A DNA stretch of 64,000 nucleotides from Melampsora larici-populina 98AG31 (lineage: Eukaryota; Basidiomycota; Pucciniomycetes; Pucciniales; Melampsoraceae). The notes below the pieces were generated by a model. The model was not told the origin of the DNA. It ran no database searches and saw only the letters and a program-made list of their open reading frames with translations. The stretch is taken from assembly GCF_000204055.1 (NCBI RefSeq), contig NW_006768802.1:31318-95317 (forward strand). The letters are read 5' to 3'. Position 1 is the stretch's first letter; each line of letters begins with the position of its first letter. Below, piece by piece: positions 1-10,945 of this stretch. Position numbers and translations under genes: made by a program.

Positions 1-78
1 AGAGGGCGCCACCAGGTCTTTCCGAGTAGCTTAGCCTGGTCCTCCTACTGCTTTCCGCTGCTTTTTCTCGTTGCCTCT

Positions 79-222
79 CTATTCCTCGATTGACTCCTTG
101 TATTTGTGCAGTTGCTCGTACCTTATCCGTTGTTTGCGTTGTCTTTTCCTTTTTTTCATCTTCAGACCTGCCTTCTTTATTTTCTCTTGTGTTTCTTTTA
201 GCTCGTTGTCGAAGGTTGTCAT
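79..222 (-). CDS. possible small Lys/Arg-rich ORF (47 aa)
   Basis: The minus strand holds an ATG-started 47-residue frame with about 40% charged residues (Lys, Arg, Glu) and no hydrophobic stretch. I do not recognise it. The composition is like a nuclear localisation or coiled segment, so it could be an exon of a gene that continues past the window edge. No splice partner was found. It may also be chance coding. Confidence 0.2.
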   Translation of the reverse strand: MTTFDNELKETQEKIKKAGLKMKKRKRQRKQRIRYEQLHKYKESIEE

Positions 223-685
223 TTTCTTCTACTTTTAAATTTTTGTTAAAGAAATACTAGATTTCTTTCCACCACAAATGGATTGATACGTGAAAGTTTT
301 GATTAGTTGAAAAGGGATAATAGGAGAATTTTGGTTTGTGTACCACAACTTCCAAATTCTCGCTTGCAAACTCTGTTTGTATGGTTATGGGTTTATCCCT
401 CCAACTTCGAAACTGTATCATGGAACTACGCCATTAAGTCGTGCCTTTGTTAAGGCAAACAATCAAATAGTTACGCATCTAAATACAACTATCTTATTAG
501 AAGTCACCAAAAAGCTAACCCCGGCTTTTCTTTGTTTTCCTCCTCACCACAACTTTTTTAGAAATTTTCTCAGATTTAGATTTCAACTTCTTAGTTGCCT
601 TCTCAACTTTATCTTCAAACATTTCCTCATAAGTTTTCACCCTTGCATCGCAGTGCTGCTTCCATTGAGAATCAGTCATCCCAGC

Positions 686-2023
686 TTACTTCTCACCTAG
701 TAGCCTAATCCTATTCACCAGAGCCTCAGATATCTGGCAGGAGGAACCGTATAAAGTGACTATGCTTTTTTTGTGGTCAATCTCCTTACCTTGACCATCA
801 TAAGCTTTCGAGGGAGTTGTATAATGGGGAATCTACATATAAACAATCTTGGATTAAATAAAACCAAACAAATGATCCAAATCAAAAATATAATGACTTA
901 CGGTTGTATCCCACACCATATCTGCCACACCATTACATACACCCATAGCTACCTCAATTCCAAAACTATCTATACAAAAATTTGCACCTTTAACTTCTCC
1001 AAGCTTCACCGAGCCCTTTTCACCATTCTCAATTCCTTTCTCCTTATCATATAGTACTCCTGATGCTTTTAGAATCAATCCCCACATTCCAAAACCGTAT
1101 CTAGTATGATCCTTGTCAGTGTGTGAGTAATTGTAAAACCCTTCACACGTAACCACAAGATTAGAAGCAAATACCAAACCATTTTGGGTTAATTGCCATT
1201 TTAATTCGTGAAAACCTGGTACCTTTGCTTTCAAAGCAAGAGCAACATTCGTTTTAAATACCTTCAATGATAAACTAGAAAACCGTTCCGCCCAAAAATC
1301 TCTTATCCGATGATACTCTTCCATCCGTTCTTTATCCGTCTGGATTCTATCTATATTTGCAGAGGTGAAAGCGTTTAAAGTATAGGGACCTATAGACAGA
1401 TATTTCCAAAATGGTGATATCTTATCCGAATCAGTAAAGAATTGGAATTATCCACAGAAGGCCAATCACATACCTGCGGATTTGTCTTTCTCACATCCAC
1501 CTCGCCATCCAGTACAACCCATCCAGCCAGATAAAGGCTCTTCTTCCTCTTCTCCTTCTTCTAGTTCGCCTTTTTTAAGCGAGGAATGAATCTTGCACTG
1601 ATTTCTAGCTCGGGCATGAAGAAAGGTTGTTGACATAGAATGATTATATTTATCCCTAAGATCCTTATCCATCTTCTCAAAAGGAGTGAATCGGACAATC
1701 AAAACAATAGAAAGATCCTTTTTATTAATTACCACTACAGTACCAGAGTCGATGATAATTTTTGAAGGTACTACTAAAGGTCTGTCAATGATACTATAAC
1801 GAAATATGAATTTAGTATTTAGAGGTAAACCTAATTCTTCAACCAGTTGTCTTTTTAATTGTGTTCGCTTTGCATGATGACGACGATAAACCTGACCAAT
1901 CGTTTTTTCTTTCCTGTATTTAGCACGGGATTTGTAGTAGCTCGGAGAGGTTCTAGACTTGAAGCTACGTACATGACTACCCGCTTTTTTCTTTCGAAGT
2001 GTACTTCTTTGACGTGTCATCAT
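686..2023 (-). CDS. Tet-like 2OG-Fe(II) oxygenase domain protein
   Basis: Three exons join in frame on the minus strand: 2023-1474, 1389-902 and 832-686, giving about 394 residues. The first 75 residues are Lys/Arg-rich. The middle part carries the beta-strand pattern GTVVVINKK..IVLIVRFTPF. The second exon has GFYNYSHTDKD, where His and Asp are the likely Fe(II)-binding HxD pair. The last exon has PHYTTPSKAYDGQGKEI and a possible distal part of the domain. This layout matches the fungal Tet/JBP-like oxygenases that are expanded in basidiomycetes and often travel with KDZ transposons (family knowledge). After the TAA at 686-688 the frame stays open for another 56 codons to 515, and that stretch is Lys-rich with a plausible C-terminal coil. 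The stop may therefore be a nonsense mutation. Donor sites are GTATGT and GTAAGT. Activity on DNA is inferred from the family only. Confidence 0.7.
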
Positions 2024-2056
2024 AAAATCAGGTGTAAAACGAGGATTGTGAAGTTA

Positions 2057-2819
2057 CACTACACCAAATCAAAAATTTACCATGGAGTTTAGAAAAGTCA
2101 AAATGAAGAAAATTCTGAGCAATGCTTAAGGGGTTGAAAAAAATTGAAAAATTATGGTTGAATCCACCTTTGATGTCTCCTTCTTTTGCATATTTTTTCA
2201 TATTTTTACCTTTAGTGTTGAAGATGTTTCAAAGAAAAATGATGTTGAGGTATATTTGGTCAGAAACCCAAATTATGTCCAAAACTAGCAAGGTTTGGGC
2301 AGAAATGTTTGAATATTCACAAAGACACCAATTTTTTTCCAATCAATTTGGTAGTCACAAATTATGAAAGCCACACCCAGGATCTACAATTTTCATTTAG
2401 ATGCTATAACCATTGCGGCAAAGATTTATAAGCTTTTCTTGCTTTGCTGATGGGGACTGTGATTGCTGTACCTTGGTCATTTTTGGACACATACCGCCCA
2501 TTCCAATGTGTACATTGTAAATCACACATTCAGCATTTAGAATGCAAAGAAATTACATATGGTGAACCAAAATTGACAATTTTATTTGTCTCACAAGATT
2601 AATGACTAAATAAGTGCCAGTTTTGGACAAAAGCTGGGTTTCTGACCTGATATACACTGCTGCCATAACAACATGAAAAATATGCAAAATGATAGGCACA
2701 TGCAGGGCTATGCAACCCTTATTTTTTCATATTTCTCTGACCCCTTCTGCCGTGTGTATAATTTTCTATGTTTGCCTAATTTTCTAAACTCAGCGGTAAA
2801 TTTGCAATCTGGTGTAGTG
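2057..2819. mobile_element. CACTA-ended foldback MITE, 763 bp
   Basis: The element begins CACTACACCAAATC and ends with the reverse complement GGTGTAGTG. It is flanked on both sides by TTA (2054-2056 and 2820-2822), a 3-bp target duplication. The two ends are inverted repeats: ATTTACC..GAGTTTAGAAAA is mirrored near 2780-2800. No transposase frame is present. Ends and interior (the ATATTTTTTCATATTTTT segment) match the element at 24417-25517, so both belong to one family. Confidence 0.75.
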
Positions 2820-2822
2820 TTA

Positions 2823-3714
2823 CAAACTACAGATAAAAGTTAAATTGGGTACCACAATTAGTTCAGTCTATCCGATCATTGATAAGCAGATAGAATCAAT
2901 AAACATCATAATGAGACTCACAAAAGGAATAAGATCACCAGTAGTATCAGAAAAGTCGAGTCCAGCTAAGAAACTAATCGCTTCTAAAAATCCAAAATGT
3001 GAAGGGGAAAATTGTTTGTTTTCATAAAGGCAGATAGAGAGAATTGAGATAAGTTGATTACTTACCAAATCCTTTGGAATGTACTTAATGAATTGTTGGT
3101 CGCTGAAATGATAACCTGGGAGCTTTATTCTGGTGAGTTAATTATTGAAATGAGATGAATAAAGAATAACCCAAAGATCTGAAAGATCCAGAATTGAATG
3201 GATTTAAGAAACGATCGATCAGTTTCCAAGTCAATCAAGTATAAGAGTAGCATGATGATTCTACTAACCTAAGCCGATTCCTAGCACAGAATCCAAGTAG
3301 TGAGACTTCGTTCGATAGTTTGATTTATGGAATGAAACCAAGAGAATAAGAGCGAATAAAAATATTTAATATAGAACTTCCTCCCTGAGAAGGCCGAATT
3401 CTCCCGGTTCGTAGCACGGAGTCCGACAACAAAGGAGAAAGCAGCTTCAATCTGCAGGTGGAGAGATCTTGTGGCGATGAAATAATGATTTGGTCCTTCG
3501 CGATTCAATGATCGCAGGTGGAGGCTGCTGGAGGTAGTTTGTTCATTTGAGCTTACGCGGTATCCGGATTAGGTCTGGTTTGTACCACCCGGCTCAAGCA
3601 TGGGTTAGGTTTGGGCTTGTATGTTTAAACCATTAAAATTACCATCCCTACTTCCATCTCTTTGCTTTGAATCAGACAACGAACCCCAACCTCAGATAAA
3701 CGAACTTCCTTAAG
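2823..3714. other. no gene recognised
   Basis: About 890 bp without a supported gene. Short open frames on either strand lack recognisable domains or splice partners. The stretch at 3540-3620 is somewhat GC-rich and could be a promoter for the broken gene that follows, but no motif decides this. Confidence 0.4.
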
Positions 3715-4210
3715 ATGGACCTTTCTCATCAGTACGACAACTTTACCTTTGGTCGGTTCAACAACATTCGTCACTTCTATACTCGTGATTACCATATGGG
3801 TGTCGGGGAACCTCTTACACTTGAACATTTCAACAATCACAAACGATATCCAAACCATGAACGAGTAAGTAATCAACTGTTTCGAAACCATGTTGCAACC
3901 TCGCGTACTAATACTAATATATCTCATTATCTAGGCGCAACCTCATACTTGGGATGGAGAGACGATGGAGAGGTATTGGTCAAACTTTTGACAAGATTAT
4001 CAAGTAAGTAAACAAATATTCCCAAACTTATTAATTAAACAGTTTTTGGTATTGAACTAACCAATTATCTCCATATGTAGCCTGAAGATCATCCACAACA
4101 ACATCCGGTCGCTTGCTTGCAAGAAAAAACAACTGCAACGCCTTGCTGCTCAACATGCTCGAAAGACTCAAAACCGTCAACTTGCACCTTCTTTTATCAT
4201 TCATTTTTAA
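3715..4210 (+). pseudogene. small spliced gene of unknown function, one-base frameshift
   Basis: Three exons are visible: 3715-3864, 3935-4003 and 4081-4210, with good GTAAGT donors and pyrimidine-rich acceptors. The first exon encodes an Asn/His/Tyr-rich 50-residue stretch. The second reads HTWDGETMERYWSNF and then hits a stop. If the run of four T at about 3987-3990 had one T fewer, the frame would continue through the third exon, which encodes a helical Lys/Gln-rich tail and ends at 4210. I do not recognise the family. The clean junction after removing one base argues for a real gene that was recently broken, or for a sequencing error. Confidence 0.4.
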
Positions 4211-4444
4211 GAATTGACCACCACATAAGCAATTAGAAAATGATAAAAGTTTTTGCCTATATTCTATAATTTTAATTGATTTCAGATGTTGAAATCAATT
4301 TGATTGAATTATGAAATCGGATCAAATTGAAATTTTACTTGATTTTTCTTTGTCAGTCTCAATCTTTCATTGAGACTTACTTATGTAGAAAACAGCGGGC
4401 TGAGAGAGTGAGATAAAGTGTCCTATGTGAGAATATTATTAAAG

Positions 4445-5300
4445 TCTCACGCATATGTGAATATGTTTCACATATGCGTGAATATGATTTTGATATGTGA
4501 AACATATTCACGCATATGTGAAATGTAATCACGCATATGTGAAAAGTATTCACGCTTATGTGAAACATATTCACACATATGTGAATTTATATGTGTGCTT
4601 CACATATATGTGATCCACATTCACGTATATGGGAATATGTTTCACATATGGGTGAATATGTGAAACATATTCACGTATATGTGAATTTATATGTGTGCTT
4701 CACATATATGTGATCCACATTCATGTATATGGGAATATGATTCACATATGGGTGAATATGATTCACATATGCGTGAATATGTTTTACATACATGTGAAAT
4801 GTATTCACGCATATGTGAAACATATTCACCCATATGTGAATTTATATGTGTACTTCACATATATGTGATCCACATTCACATATGCGTGAATATGTTTCAC
4901 ATATGCGTGAATACACTTCACATATGCGTGAAATGTATTCACGCATATGTGAAAAATATTCACGCATATGTGAATTTATATGTGTGGATCACATATATGT
5001 GATCCACATTCACGTATATGGGAATATGATTCACATATGGGTGAATATGATTCACATATGGGTGAATATGATTCACATGTGAAATGTATTCACGCATATG
5101 TGAATCATATTCACCCATATGTGAATTTATATGTGTGCTTCACATATATGTGATCCACATTCACGTATATGGGAAGGAATATGTTTCACATATATGTGAA
5201 CTATGTGACTGTCCATCACATATGTGTGATGGCAGATTACGTATGTGTACCTCTGTCACATGTGGGTGATCTTAGATTTCACGTATATGTGAAATCTGAT
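4445..5300. repeat. left palindromic satellite array (TTCACATATGCGTGAA type)
   Basis: About 850 bp made almost wholly of a near-palindromic 16-20 bp motif, TTCACATATGNGTGAA, with variants CGCATATGTGAA and GGGTGAATATG. A higher-order unit of roughly 100-160 bp, containing TTATATGTGTGCTTCACATA, recurs near 4587, 4687, 4847, 4976 and 5127. The array stops about 100 bp before the start codon of the OTU gene. Open frames through it are by-products of the repeat. It is not a CRISPR array because there are no unique spacers. Confidence 0.9.
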
Positions 5301-5404
5301 CATCAAAGTATTGGGGTGAACGAATTTTCAACCAACACCCCTACTTCTCTACCCCATCAAATTGAATTCTTCATTTTTCACCTACCTCAATTCCTCACCT
5401 CAAG

Positions 5405-8128
5405 ATGGACCCAAATACTAATACGACCATTAGCTCTGACCCTACTGCCGATACGAATCCTGCCGATAAGAATCCTCCTGATACGAATCCTGCCGATCCG
5501 AATCCTACCGATACAAATCCTGCCAATATGAACAGTGCCAATAACACTTCTGCCGATTCTTCGACTAGTGCCAATCCAACTCTTCCTTGTCCTCCTGCAG
5601 GAGGATCCTATGAAAGCAGCGCGGCCGCTGAGATATTTCTCAAGAAGTTTGCCCAGTCGAATGATTACGCTTTATCATCGATGGATTCAAAGGCATGGTT
5701 CAAAAAATGGAAATGTATCCAAGGCCCAAATCAAAAGCAACTGCAGAAGCTAGCGAAGGATCCACACGCCTCGATTCCGACTTGTCCTTTCATAGTTTCC
5801 GTAAAATACCAAACCAGTAGCAAAAAGTGGACGATCGTTATCGATCATCCTAATCACGATCATGGCCCCATACCGAACTTGAAACCACCTAAGCTCCCGT
5901 CTCTGGTACCCACTCAGCCTAAGAAACGAAAACAACGAAGTGATGCGATTGTTCTCGACCTTACTCATGAATCTGAAGACCCCGACGAAAGTGATCAAGA
6001 AGCTGTTGATGATTACAAGACCCTCAAGAACATGATGAAGAAGTTTGATGATAAAACCCAACGCTTGCTGATCAGAAAATTCATACGAGATTGCGAAATC
6101 ACCCAGGTGCTTTACGATTCAACAAAAGACGACCAAGTTTCAGCCAAGATTGTGAGTTCTTCTTGTATGAGTGCGAATGTTTGTGATTAAACCTCTCAAG
6201 CATTTGTTCCTCATGTTTCTTTGTTTGATATGTTTTAGGAAGGAAAAAAGAAGGGCGAAGCGAGCATCATATCCCGATCACCCAAAGATGAAGAAGAAGA
6301 AGAGGATGGTGAGAAGGTTTGTTTATAATTTTTATTTGATCAGTATTGAACATCAGCTGGGTATCTGATTGTTTCTTTAATGTCTTTTAGGAAGTTACGA
6401 ATAAGGGCAAAACGGGCATCATATCCCGACTACCCAAAGAAGAAGATGGAGAAGAAGACGATCCTGGCACGGTTAGTTTCTAATTTTTGTTCTTATAATC
6501 TTTGTTCGATTAGTATTGAACATAGTTGGGTATCTAATCCTTCTCCGTAACGTTTAGAAAGTTACGGAGAAGGGCAAAGCGAGCATCATATCCCAAACCC
6601 CCGAAGAAGAAGATGAAGATGAAGAGGACGCTGGCAAGGTTAGTTTCTAATTTTTATTTGTTCAGTATTTTACATTAGTTCGGTAGCTGATCATTTCTTT
6701 AATATGTTGTAGAAAGTACCAAACAAGGTCCAAAGCGTCATCGAATCCCGATCATGCAAAGAAGACGAAGTGGATGCTGGCAAGGTTAGTCTATAACCTT
6801 TAATCGATCAATATTTTATATTGAATAGCTGATTGTTTGCCATTGATAGGGAAAAGCCACTATAGAAGACAATGGAGTTAGGCCTGAAAGACCTGACTCC
6901 CCCCTCACCTCGCAGGGGGAGGATCCGGATCCAACCCCTGTCACCACTCGAACTCGGCATGCGGCTCGTGCGGAGAAGAAGGCGACCCCGTCTGATAATA
7001 TAAAAGATGGAGGTCGTGGGACTCGCAAATCTGTGAGAGTGATCTCACAAACTTTGGATGAAAATGTAGGTCCGCTTTGAATGTTCAACTTTTCAAAGCT
7101 CTCTTTTCAAAGCTCTGACAAACTTACTTTTGGTTTGGCAGGATCTCCCAGTAAGCAAGCGCCCGAAACGTTCTGAGATGCCAAAAAAACCTGCACCGGG
7201 GTCGAAAAATTTGGAACCTGTAAGTCTTGTTTGGAGCTTTGATCAGTCTCCAAAACTTGCAATCATCAAATAGGATTTGGCTAACATACCTATTAGTTTT
7301 CGCTTGAAAACATATCCGCCACAGCACAAGAACAACGTGAAAGACAAAAAAAAGAAAAAGAAGAAAAGCTCTTAAAGGCCAGCCCAGAGGAACAAGTGTT
7401 GATTGTGAGTATCTAACCTTCAGAGTATCAATATCACGATCTTTAATATACTGACATACCTGGCCTGGCGTTTTTAGAAGTGGGACTTTCTAAGAGAGCT
7501 GCCTAGGATGCTCTATCCTTTTGTCAAATCAGCAACAAATGTCGAAGGGAACGGACTATGTGCTTTTGCATCTGTTGCGGTGTCACTTGGACGTCCTGAA
7601 AGCGATGCTGTGAAGGTGCGAGCGACAATGGCTAGCGAAGTACGAGCCAACTACGAATGGTACAAGGAGCATTTGCCAAGACTCAGCGCATCCGGCACGA
7701 CTGTCACCCATATGTTGAATATACTGGAATATGGCAAGAACCACGCACCACGAAGGTTGTGGTATCCAATGCCCGGTGGCTGTTGTGTTATAGCAAATGC
7801 TTTCAAGAGACCAGTCATATCATACTCCTCGGTGGCTACTGCATCATGTACAACTTTACCTTTTTTTTCAGCCCCAATAGGTACTACTCGACCAATCATT
7901 CTTGGCGTCATCTGGGATACTCACTGTATTTCTCTGGACCTCAAGTTTTCTCCCACCCTACCAATTCCTTACCTCCATCCGGATTGGCGCACCCTCAGTT
8001 CTCCTAAAGCCAAAGATTGGAAAGATTGGTTTGCTGATAATATCGATGTATATAAACAATGGCGCCGGGAATGCTTAATGATCACTCGTCCAAACTGTGA
8101 GAAGGGTGTGATCTCAGATGATGATTAA
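5405..8128 (+). CDS. zinc-finger + OTU-like cysteine peptidase protein, 9 exons
   Basis: Nine exons join in phase 0: 5405-6151, 6239-6316, 6391-6471, 6558-6638, 6713-6784, 6850-7065, 7142-7219, 7297-7404, 7478-8128, giving 703 residues. Residues about 5-50 are a degenerate Asp/Pro/Asn/Thr repeat. Residues about 75-165 look like a WRKY-GCM1/FAR1-type zinc finger: WKC, then TCPFIVSVK, then a Trp and PNHDHG supply the C-C-H-H ligands. A KKRKQR-type nuclear localisation signal follows. Four short acidic exons repeat one another. The last exon resembles an OTU domain: GNGLCAF would hold the catalytic Cys and IWDTHCISLDL the His. The usual Asp before the Cys motif is not obvious. OTU proteases cleave ubiquitin-type chains (family knowledge). 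Rust MULE transposons can carry OTU domains, but no DDE transposase is seen here. The gene sits alone between two palindromic arrays. Function is unproven. Confidence 0.75.
6239..6784 (+). repeat. tandemly repeated exon-intron units (4 copies)
   Basis: Exons at 6239-6316, 6391-6471, 6558-6638 and 6713-6784 are copies of one another. Each reads as a Lys-Gly start, then ASIISRSPK or a variant, then a Glu/Asp run. The introns between them also match (GTTAGTTTCTAATTTTT and a shared GTATTGAACAT segment). The period is about 155-167 bp. All exons are multiples of three in phase 0, so copy number can change without breaking the frame. Confidence 0.85.
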
Positions 8129-8559
8129 TGAGCAGTCCCTTCTTGTTATACCTTATAAGTTCTTGAATAGGTTTTTTAATCATAAATTGAATAGATATCT
8201 TGCTTGTGACTTGTTTTTTTCAAAGCTTGTTCTTATTTAATTTGTGATGAATCAGCCTAGTAATTTGAGTCTTCTATATATCTCATGAGATTACTGATGG
8301 CAAATTCCCCTGATGTGCTTGCCTTCACATATGGATAGATGAGGTTGTGAGGTCAAAGTCTATATGTGACTGAAAATGACAATCACGCACGTGTGGTAGC
8401 ATATGTAATGCATGCCGCAGTGTAGCGGTGAGGCTGATTCCCATATGTGTAATATGATGTATTGTATATTAACATGTGTGTTTTGTTATTATAGGGGTGT
8501 TTTATTTACATATGCATTGACTAAATTCGCAGATTAGGATTCCTAAATTCGCACATTGG
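8129..8559. other. OTU gene 3' region leading into the right array
   Basis: This 430-bp stretch after the stop codon is AT-rich and contains isolated, decayed copies of the CACATATG motif from about 8325. It probably holds the gene's terminator region. No further gene is seen. Confidence 0.4.
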
Positions 8560-9690
8560 TGTTCACATGTATGTGATTGGTATTCACATATATGTGACTG
8601 GAATTCACATATATGTGATTGAGATTTACATATATGTGATTGATATTCACATATATGTGATTGAGATTCACATATATGTGATTGAGATTCACATATATGT
8701 GATTGAGATTCACATATATGGAGCTGGGATTGGCGTACATGTGAATCAGATTCACTTATATGTGAATGGCAATCACATACAATTCACATATATTTGATTG
8801 AGATTCACATGTATGTGATTAAGATTCACATATATGTGATTGAGATTCACATATATGGAGCTGGGATTGGCGTACATGTGAATCAGATTCACATATATGT
8901 GAATTTCAATCACATATATGTGATTGAGATTTGCATATATGTGATTGAGGTTCACTTATATGTGATTGAAATTCACATATATGTGATTCATATATGTAAT
9001 TGGAATTCACAGTATTCACATATATGTGACTGGAATTCACATATATGTGATTAAAATTCACATATATGTGAATTCAGATTCACATATATGTGATTGAGAT
9101 TAACATATGTGGAGCTGGGATTTGCGTACATGTGAATCAGATTCACATATATGTGAATGCCAATCACATACATGTGATTGAGATTTGCATATATGTGATT
9201 CAGGTTCACTTATATGTGATTGAAATTCACATATATGTGATTCATATATGTGATTGGAATTCACATATATGTGATTGATCTACATGTATGTGAATATCAA
9301 TGATTAATATTCACATACAGGTGATACACTTTCACCTAAGGGTGATACACTTTCACCTACGGGTGACTGGTTGGTGTAGGTGTGTTTTGTATTTACGCAT
9401 AACTCAATTCACATATATGTGATTGAAACCACATATATGTGATTGGATTCACATATGTGTGATTGGATTCACATATGTGTGATTGGATTCACATATGTGT
9501 GATTTGTTTGGATTGGCTTGTTTTGTATTTGCACGTGAATCAATTCACATATGTGGCATTGGGATTCACATATGTGTGAATCCTTGGTATAGGTGTATTT
9601 TTTGTATACACATTCCGTGGCAATGACAACATTCACATGGGTGTGAATGGGATTCACATATATGTGATTGAATTTCACATATGTGTGATG
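8560..9690. repeat. right palindromic satellite array (TTCACATATATGTGA type)
   Basis: About 1.1 kb of a 20-21 bp unit, consensus ATTCACATATATGTGATTGAG, whose core TTCACATATATGTGAA is palindromic. A longer block with ATGGAGCTGGGATT recurs near 8715, 8853 and 9108. Toward 9300-9370 the motif shifts to TTCACCTAAGGGTGATACAC, still palindromic in its TTCACC/GGTGAA arms. The array shares the core with the left array at 4445-5300, but its spacer sequence and period differ. Confidence 0.9.
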
Positions 9691-9699
9691 CGGATTTCC

Positions 9700-10596
9700 A
9701 ATATTGTGGCTGACCTTGACATATTAGCCATTATATAGTGGCGGACGGCGCTACAGATGTTTCCATGCCTTTTCCCAATGGAAGCAGCCCTCAGAAATCA
9801 CCTTGAGTCCGACGCGTCGGGACGGCGGCGCGTCGGTGGGTGGCGTTACGGCTACTAGCCGCTAGGAACGGCACTTTTCCTACCGGCTTATACTCGTGGG
9901 GTCGGGTAGCCACAGGTGGATTATTCTAATCCCCTTGATTGTATTTCTAGTTCCGCACTCTTTAATCAGAAAAAACCCAGCACAGTCGAAAAGTAATGAG
10001 AAAAGAACAATAGAGAAAGAGATCACCCCCATACCTAGTTCCGCACTCTTTAATCAGAAAAAACCCAGCACAGTCAAAAAGTAATGAGAAAAGAACAATA
10101 GAGAAAGAGATCACAAAGAAGAAAGAGAGAAACGGAAGAGAGTTTGTAGAATCTAGAGATAATAGCCCTAACTGTCACAATCCGTGATATCTGTCACACT
10201 CTCCTGTCACAACCTCTCTTACACCCTCCCCACCTAAAATTCTTCCAACCCCTCCTCAAACATTCCCCACTACTAATCCATTATAATCCCAATGAATAAC
10301 TAACTTTATATAAAAAGAAGAAAATCGAAAAAAGAAAAGAAAGAAAGAAAACAGAAAAAAACAAAACAACACAACACAAAACTCAAAACCAACACGTCCC
10401 GTGCTACTACGCCATTGACCACGTCCTAATCCTTAATGACTGTCCGCCTTGCCTGTGAAAAGAACACAAATTGTCCGGTGCTCACACAAGTGGCCAAGGT
10501 AATGTTATGAAAACAATAAAGGGAAGAGAAACCCCTCGGACTGGTGCATACGTAAGGAGGAGAATTACTTGCACCAAGTAGTTCCTCGCCAAAACC
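9700..10596 (-). mobile_element. gypsy LTR-like region with 88-bp tandem duplication
   Basis: This gene-free stretch lies directly downstream (minus direction) of the gypsy C-terminal fragment at 10597-10856, where a 3' LTR is expected. On the minus strand it holds TGTGACAGATATCACGG, a plausible LTR start, and GTGGCTACCCGACCCC-like sequence near 9890-9915. An 88-bp direct tandem duplication (CTAGTTCCGCACTCTTTAAT, units at 9947 and 10035) lies inside. Exact LTR borders could not be fixed. Confidence 0.4.
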
Positions 10597-10856
10597 TCAT
10601 TCCATCACCTCCGTGTCCGCCATCTTGTACAACTTGCGTTTTGAAGTGTGGAAGGTATCATGTGTCTTATCACCGTCGGGTAATTCGAGCTTGAAGTCCC
10701 TGCCGTCGTTGAGTACACTCACAACTTGATAAGGACCGTCATACCTAGCCCGTAGTTTAGCAACCTTGCCTCCCACCACCTGAGACCTATTCGCACTGTC
10801 TACAAGGACTAAGTCTCCCTCCTGCGCACCCAATTCTCCGCCCCGTCTCTTATTGT
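10597..10856 (-). pseudogene. Ty3/gypsy polyprotein C-terminal fragment
   Basis: About 86 codons on the minus strand read as the region after the integrase core: EGDLVLVDSANR, ARYDGPYQVVSV and a TFHTSKRKLY end. This is the chromo/SH3-like tail that follows gypsy integrases. The frame runs open upstream to 10856 and is then cut by a sequence beginning CACTACTCG, which looks like the terminus of another transposon. No protease, reverse transcriptase or RNase H remains here. Confidence 0.7.
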
Positions 10857-10945
10857 CACTACTCGAAAAATTAAGTTTTCCGGGCGGAACACTTAAATGA
10901 TTTATGTCACTAAGTGATATTCAGAACACAAATACCCCCTACCAC

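Noticed and set aside
2868..3508. Minus-strand frames of 66 and 75 codons
   Set aside because: No domain, no splice partners, and composition typical of non-coding AT-rich DNA.
4691..5269. Open plus-strand frames of 60-100 codons (His/Ile/Tyr/Val/Cys-rich)
   Set aside because: They arise from translating the palindromic repeat. Both strands and several frames stay open for the same reason.
8543..9278. Overlapping open frames on both strands encoding IHIYV-type repeats
   Set aside because: Same cause: the 21-bp unit is a multiple of three and lacks stops in most frames. There is no independent coding evidence.
8560..9690. CRISPR-like repeat array
   Set aside because: Repeats are contiguous, palindromic and diverged, with no unique spacers of constant length. 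The genome is eukaryotic.
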